Below, in pieces: positions 61,632 to 64,000 of a stretch of 64,000 nucleotides of DNA (its first letter is position 1; the number at the start of each line of letters is the position of its first letter). This DNA comes from Paenibacillus solani (GTDB lineage: Bacteria; Bacillota; Bacilli; Paenibacillales; Paenibacillaceae). The notes beneath the pieces are model-generated. The model had not been told where the DNA came from, did no database searches, and saw nothing but the letters and a program-made list of their open reading frames with translations. Made by a program: the position numbers and the translations under genes. The DNA lies in assembly GCF_001277345.1 (NCBI RefSeq), contig NZ_LIUT01000001.1, positions 1,275,683 to 1,339,682 of the forward strand, written 5' to 3'.

Positions 61632-61704
61632 AGTAACGTTTGGAAACAACTGTTAAAAGTGTACTGTCCAAACTCGAATACCGTTCGGAGGTGGTGGTGA
61701 TGAG

Positions 61705-62454
61705 GTGAGTAGAGGACGCAGTGAAAAACGAGACAAGGCATTTAGTTTGTGGGAAAAAAGCAATCGAACGATGCCGCTTGTTGATATTGCCAAGCGCTTG
61801 GAGGTATCCGCATCCCTCGTTCGAAAGTGGAAGCATGAGGATGCTTGGGAGGCTAGGCCGAGACGTAAGCGCGGAGGGCAGCCGGGAAATACCAATGCTG
61901 TAGGAAATAAAGGCGGTGGCGCTCCACCGGGGAATAAGAATGGCTGGAAGCATGGCATGTATGAATCCATGTGGATGAGCCAGATTGCAGCCGAACATAA
62001 ACTGAAGCTCATGCAGATGGAAACCGATCCGCGACAGATACTTGTTAATGAAATTGCGCTGCTAGAGTATCGGGAGTTCATGTTGATGAAAAACATGAAT
62101 GAGATTGAGGCGGGGCATGATCGGATCAGCATTGAACGGAAGTATCAGTTCTATGAAGAGGACGATCCAGAGGCAGAAGGTGCGGAGACACTTCACTTTG
62201 TGAATGGTGTTCCGCAGTTTAAGCCGGTTAAGACTGTGCAAAAGCAGATTGTGGAAGAGAAGACGAAAGAGCCGCAGAAGCTTGAGCGAATGCTTCAAAT
62301 ACATAGCGCGCTCACGGCCATTCAGGGTAGGAAGATGCGTTGCGTGACAATGCTTGATCAGTTTGACCGCAATGAGCTGACCACCGAGGAACTACAGCTG
62401 AAGGTAGAGCGGATGCAGCTTGAAGTGAATAAGCTTAAGTCGGAGGCGTGGTGA
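61705..62454 (+). CDS. terS: Phage terminase small subunit
   Basis: 249 residues, GTG start. An N-terminal HTH (KAFSLWEKSNRTMPLVDIAKRLEVSASLVRKWKHEDAW), the PBSX-type signature GGQPGNTNAVGNKGGGAPPGNKNGWKHGMY, and a helical C-terminal part. It recognises the packaging site and recruits the large subunit, which must lie beyond the window. GGAGG lies 13 bases upstream. Confidence 0.88.
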   Translation: MSRGRSEKRDKAFSLWEKSNRTMPLVDIAKRLEVSASLVRKWKHEDAWEARPRRKRGGQPGNTNAVGNKGGGAPPGNKNGWKHGMYESMWMSQIAAEHKLKLMQMETDPRQILVNEIALLEYREFMLMKNMNEIEAGHDRISIERKYQFYEEDDPEAEGAETLHFVNGVPQFKPVKTVQKQIVEEKTKEPQKLERMLQIHSALTAIQGRKMRCVTMLDQFDRNELTTEELQLKVERMQLEVNKLKSEAW

Positions 62455-62455
62455 T

Positions 62456-63154
62456 ATGGCTAGATATGCGATCCTGAAAAGCTTCTATGCTAGTGAAGCG
62501 TGGCAAAAGTTCCGTCTGGTTGTGATCAATGAACGAGCGATTAGAGACAACGGGATGCGCTGTGAACACTGTGGAAAATATGTGATTAAGTCCAGCGAGC
62601 TAACCCTTCACCATATTATCGAATTGACTCCTGAGAACGTCCATGACGTAAACATCTCCCTGAATCCTGAGAATATCCTGGTGGTTCACCATGAATGCCA
62701 TAACGAGATTCACGGCCGGTTCGGCTATCAAAAAGAAAAGGGTGTCTATGTTGTTTACGGTCCGCCGCTGGCAGGACACGAGGATTATGTTCAGCAGCAC
62801 ATGACACGAGGGGATTTGATCGTGGATATGGATAGGCTGTATGCTGCGGTGTCCATGCTTCCGAACTATGACAAGCCTGACGGGCTGTTATTTAATGTGA
62901 GAGGCATTCATAACATGCTGATCGACAACATCAAGACGCGCTATGGTAAGTGGCGTAGCGCTTGGGTGATCGGTGGGTATGCGGACAAGCGGAAGCGTGA
63001 ACGTCTGACCGATGACTTAGGGGCAGAGCTAATCTTCTGTGATGTGAGTCGCGAGGAATGCCTGGCGCGCCTTGAAGTGGACGAGGACCGGAAGCATCGC
63101 CGGGATGAATGGCGTGGCTACATCGATAAGTGGTTTGAACAATATCAACCGTGA
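62456..63154 (+). CDS. HNH endonuclease fused to a degenerate P-loop kinase-like domain
   Basis: 232 residues. The first 85 form an HNH nuclease: MRCEHCGKY, LTLHHIIELTPENV, LNPENILVVHHECHNEIHGRF with both zinc Cys pairs. The second part looks like a P-loop nucleotide kinase (VYGPPLAGHEDYV, LIVDMDRLYAAV, WVIGG, ending WRGYIDKWFEQYQP), but the Walker A Lys-Thr is His-Glu here. HNH proteins beside terminase often assist DNA packaging. Confidence 0.85.
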   Translation: MARYAILKSFYASEAWQKFRLVVINERAIRDNGMRCEHCGKYVIKSSELTLHHIIELTPENVHDVNISLNPENILVVHHECHNEIHGRFGYQKEKGVYVVYGPPLAGHEDYVQQHMTRGDLIVDMDRLYAAVSMLPNYDKPDGLLFNVRGIHNMLIDNIKTRYGKWRSAWVIGGYADKRKRERLTDDLGAELIFCDVSREECLARLEVDEDRKHRRDEWRGYIDKWFEQYQP

Positions 63155-63184
63155 TGAGATAATCAGGCAAAGGAGCTGAGTGGA

Positions 63185-63328
63185 TTGACTATTAAAGAAT
63201 TGATCGAGAAGCTAAGCCGGTTTGATGAAAATCTTACGGTCCGTGTGGAGTATGATGCATTTTACGTGGATGTTGAATCGATACACCAGATAACAGAGGA
63301 CGGGGAAACGTTTATAGGGATTAATTAA
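63185..63328 (+). CDS. 47-residue phage protein (cassette gene)
   Basis: TTG start with AAAGGAG upstream. MTIKELIEKLSRFDENLTVRVEY, then YVDVESIHQITEDGETFIGIN; alpha/beta fold of a type common as tiny phage ORFs. Its own terminator follows immediately. It lies between 21-bp direct repeats, so it was probably acquired as a unit. Confidence 0.68.
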   Translation: MTIKELIEKLSRFDENLTVRVEYDAFYVDVESIHQITEDGETFIGIN

Positions 63329-63350
63329 GTCGCTCAATGAGCGGCTTTTT
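63329..63350 (+). terminator. Terminator of the cassette gene
   Basis: GTCGCTC-AAT-GAGCGGC (one T-G pair) followed by TTTTT. Unusual in the middle of a phage late operon. Confidence 0.8.
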
Positions 63351-63384
63351 ATTTTGAACAATATCAACCGTGAGGTGAAATAGT

Positions 63385-63939
63385 TTGACATGCATAGTTG
63401 GTCTTGTCGATGATGGCAAGGTTTATATCGGTGGAGATAGTGCCGGTGTTGCAGGATTAAGCTTAACGATCCGAGCAGACGAGAAGGCGTTTAGGAAAGG
63501 CGAGTTCATTATGGGGTTCACTTCCTCATTCCGGATGGGACAACTCCTGCGATATAAACTTGATATACCGTATCACAAACCTGAACTGGACACCTATGAA
63601 TATATGGTGACTGAGTTCGTGGAAGCTGTTCGTCGGTGTTTGAAAGACGGGGGCTATTCTAGGAATGATAGCGGTGAAGAATCAGGCGGTACATTTTTAG
63701 TTGGTTACCGCGGAGAACTATTTATGATCGAAAATGATTTCCAGGTCGGAAGACCGGCAGCTGTCTATGACGCTGTGGGCTGTGGGTCAGAGATTGCAAA
63801 AGGGAGCTTATTCTCTTCAGGGAGATTAACCGATCTTTCTCCTGTAGAAAGAATCCGGGATGCATTACGTGCAGCTGAACAGTTCAGTGCAGGTGTTCGG
63901 GGACCCTTTGTTATTGTTTCTACTGATTGTAACGAATGA
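63385..63939 (+). CDS. Proteasome/HslV-like Ntn hydrolase of phage
   Basis: 184 residues, TTG start after GAGGTGAAATAG. After Met removal the N-terminal residue is Thr: TCIVGLVDDGKVYIGGDSAGVAG, the pattern of HslV and 20S beta subunits (T-x-I-V...G-x-V-x-I-x-G-D). Further matches: ADEKAFRKGEFIMGFTSS, GGTFLVGYRGELFMIENDFQV, DAVGCGSEIAKGSL. Likely an N-terminal threonine peptidase or a relic used for capsid or host-protein cleavage. No HslU-type ATPase in the window. Confidence 0.75.
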   Translation: MTCIVGLVDDGKVYIGGDSAGVAGLSLTIRADEKAFRKGEFIMGFTSSFRMGQLLRYKLDIPYHKPELDTYEYMVTEFVEAVRRCLKDGGYSRNDSGEESGGTFLVGYRGELFMIENDFQVGRPAAVYDAVGCGSEIAKGSLFSSGRLTDLSPVERIRDALRAAEQFSAGVRGPFVIVSTDCNE

Positions 63940-63951
63940 GGTGAGCTATCA

Positions 63952-64000
63952 ATGAATGCTAATGGTTTTCAAAGATACATCATTGCCGCTACCAATCTTG
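63952..64000 (+). CDS. Start of next phage gene (cut by window edge)
   Basis: ATG at 63952 with GAGGTGAG before it; MNANGFQRYIIAATNL is visible and the frame stays open to the end. Too short to identify. Confidence 0.5.
   Translation, partial: MNANGFQRYIIAATNL

Larger units (their letters stand above)
63134..63373 (+). repeat. 21-bp direct repeats flanking a mini-gene
   Basis: The same 21 bases, containing GAACAATATCAACCGTGA, occur at 63134-63154 (end and stop codon of the HNH gene) and at 63353-63373. The 198-base stretch between the copies holds one small gene and a terminator. Confidence 0.9.
51466..64000. mobile_element. Prophage, left part (continues past the window)
   Basis: From the large serine recombinase to the right edge the genes form a temperate phage order: integrase, CI/Cro switch, small early genes, replication, PcfK/PcfJ-like, late regulator, terminase. 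Genes are short and tightly packed with many ATGA overlaps and a lower apparent GC than the aro/trp genes. The exact left end lies between the tyrA stem-loop and the recombinase stop. No att core could be identified because the right end is outside the window. Confidence 0.9.

Overview
The window reads as a spore-forming Firmicute of the Paenibacillus type. It carries forespore, coat and germination genes (gerW/ytfJ, dacB-spmA-spmB, ypeB, spoVIF, spoIVA), a Bacillus-like aromatic supraoperon, a T-box leader, and TRAP (mtrB) with a matching trp leader. Gene order follows B. subtilis closely but with small Paenibacillus-style insertions and losses. The host part runs from 1 to about 51.46 kb. 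A prophage of visibly different style fills the rest and runs off the right edge.

Region by region. 1-4.5 kb: end of a DUF2953 gene, gerW, dacB-spmA-spmB, a very small amidase-like protein, rluB. 4.6-10.4 kb: the cytochrome c maturation and redox-control cluster resABC-resDE. 10.5-12.5 kb: serA on the minus strand behind a T-box leader with a probable serine specifier. 12.7-16 kb: CPBP protease, a basic membrane protein, a metallophosphoesterase, a polysaccharide deacetylase lipoprotein, and a small unknown protein. 16.1-24.7 kb: mecA, prsW, a 48-residue zinc-ribbon protein, ypeB (without sleB), a PilZ protein, a ypfB-like protein, cmk, plsC, rpsA-like, der. 24.7-31.3 kb: plsY, gpsA, spoVIF, a yphE-like gene, a nucleotidyltransferase-like gene, a ferredoxin, yphF, spoIVA, hbs. 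31.4-39 kb: mtrB, a DoxX-like gene, menA, hepS, menG, ubiA-like, ubiX, a likely mqnA remnant, hepT, ndk. 39-51.4 kb: cheR, aroC-aroB-aroH, trpEDCFBA, hisC, tyrA.

How it works together. TRAP made from mtrB (31.4 kb) should sense tryptophan and bind an array of eleven (U/G)AG triplets in the trp leader (42.75-42.81 kb). A segment inside that array can pair with the left arm of the downstream attenuator, so both partners of the regulatory circuit are in this window. The quinone cluster (menA, hepS/hepT, menG) would supply menaquinone to the respiratory chain that the res genes mature and regulate. The likely mqnA fragment beside ubiA/ubiX hints that a futalosine-type menaquinone route once existed here.

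The prophage (about 51.5 kb to the end) sits directly after tyrA, where the B. subtilis order would put aroE (EPSP synthase). It has a large serine recombinase, a CI-like repressor and a divergent paralogous Cro-like protein with paired promoters, a run of tiny early genes, a DUF4373 replication protein, PcfK-like and PcfJ-like proteins, a DUF3102 coiled-coil protein, a late-regulator-like protein, a catalytic-domain-only tyrosine recombinase, a terminase small subunit, an HNH/P-loop fusion, and a proteasome-like Ntn hydrolase. The most unusual segment is 60.53-60.88 kb: six copies of TGACG(G/C) spaced at exactly 11 bp, a long hairpin, a tRNA T-arm-and-acceptor mimic, and a terminator. All calls come from reading sequence and family motifs; no database search was run.
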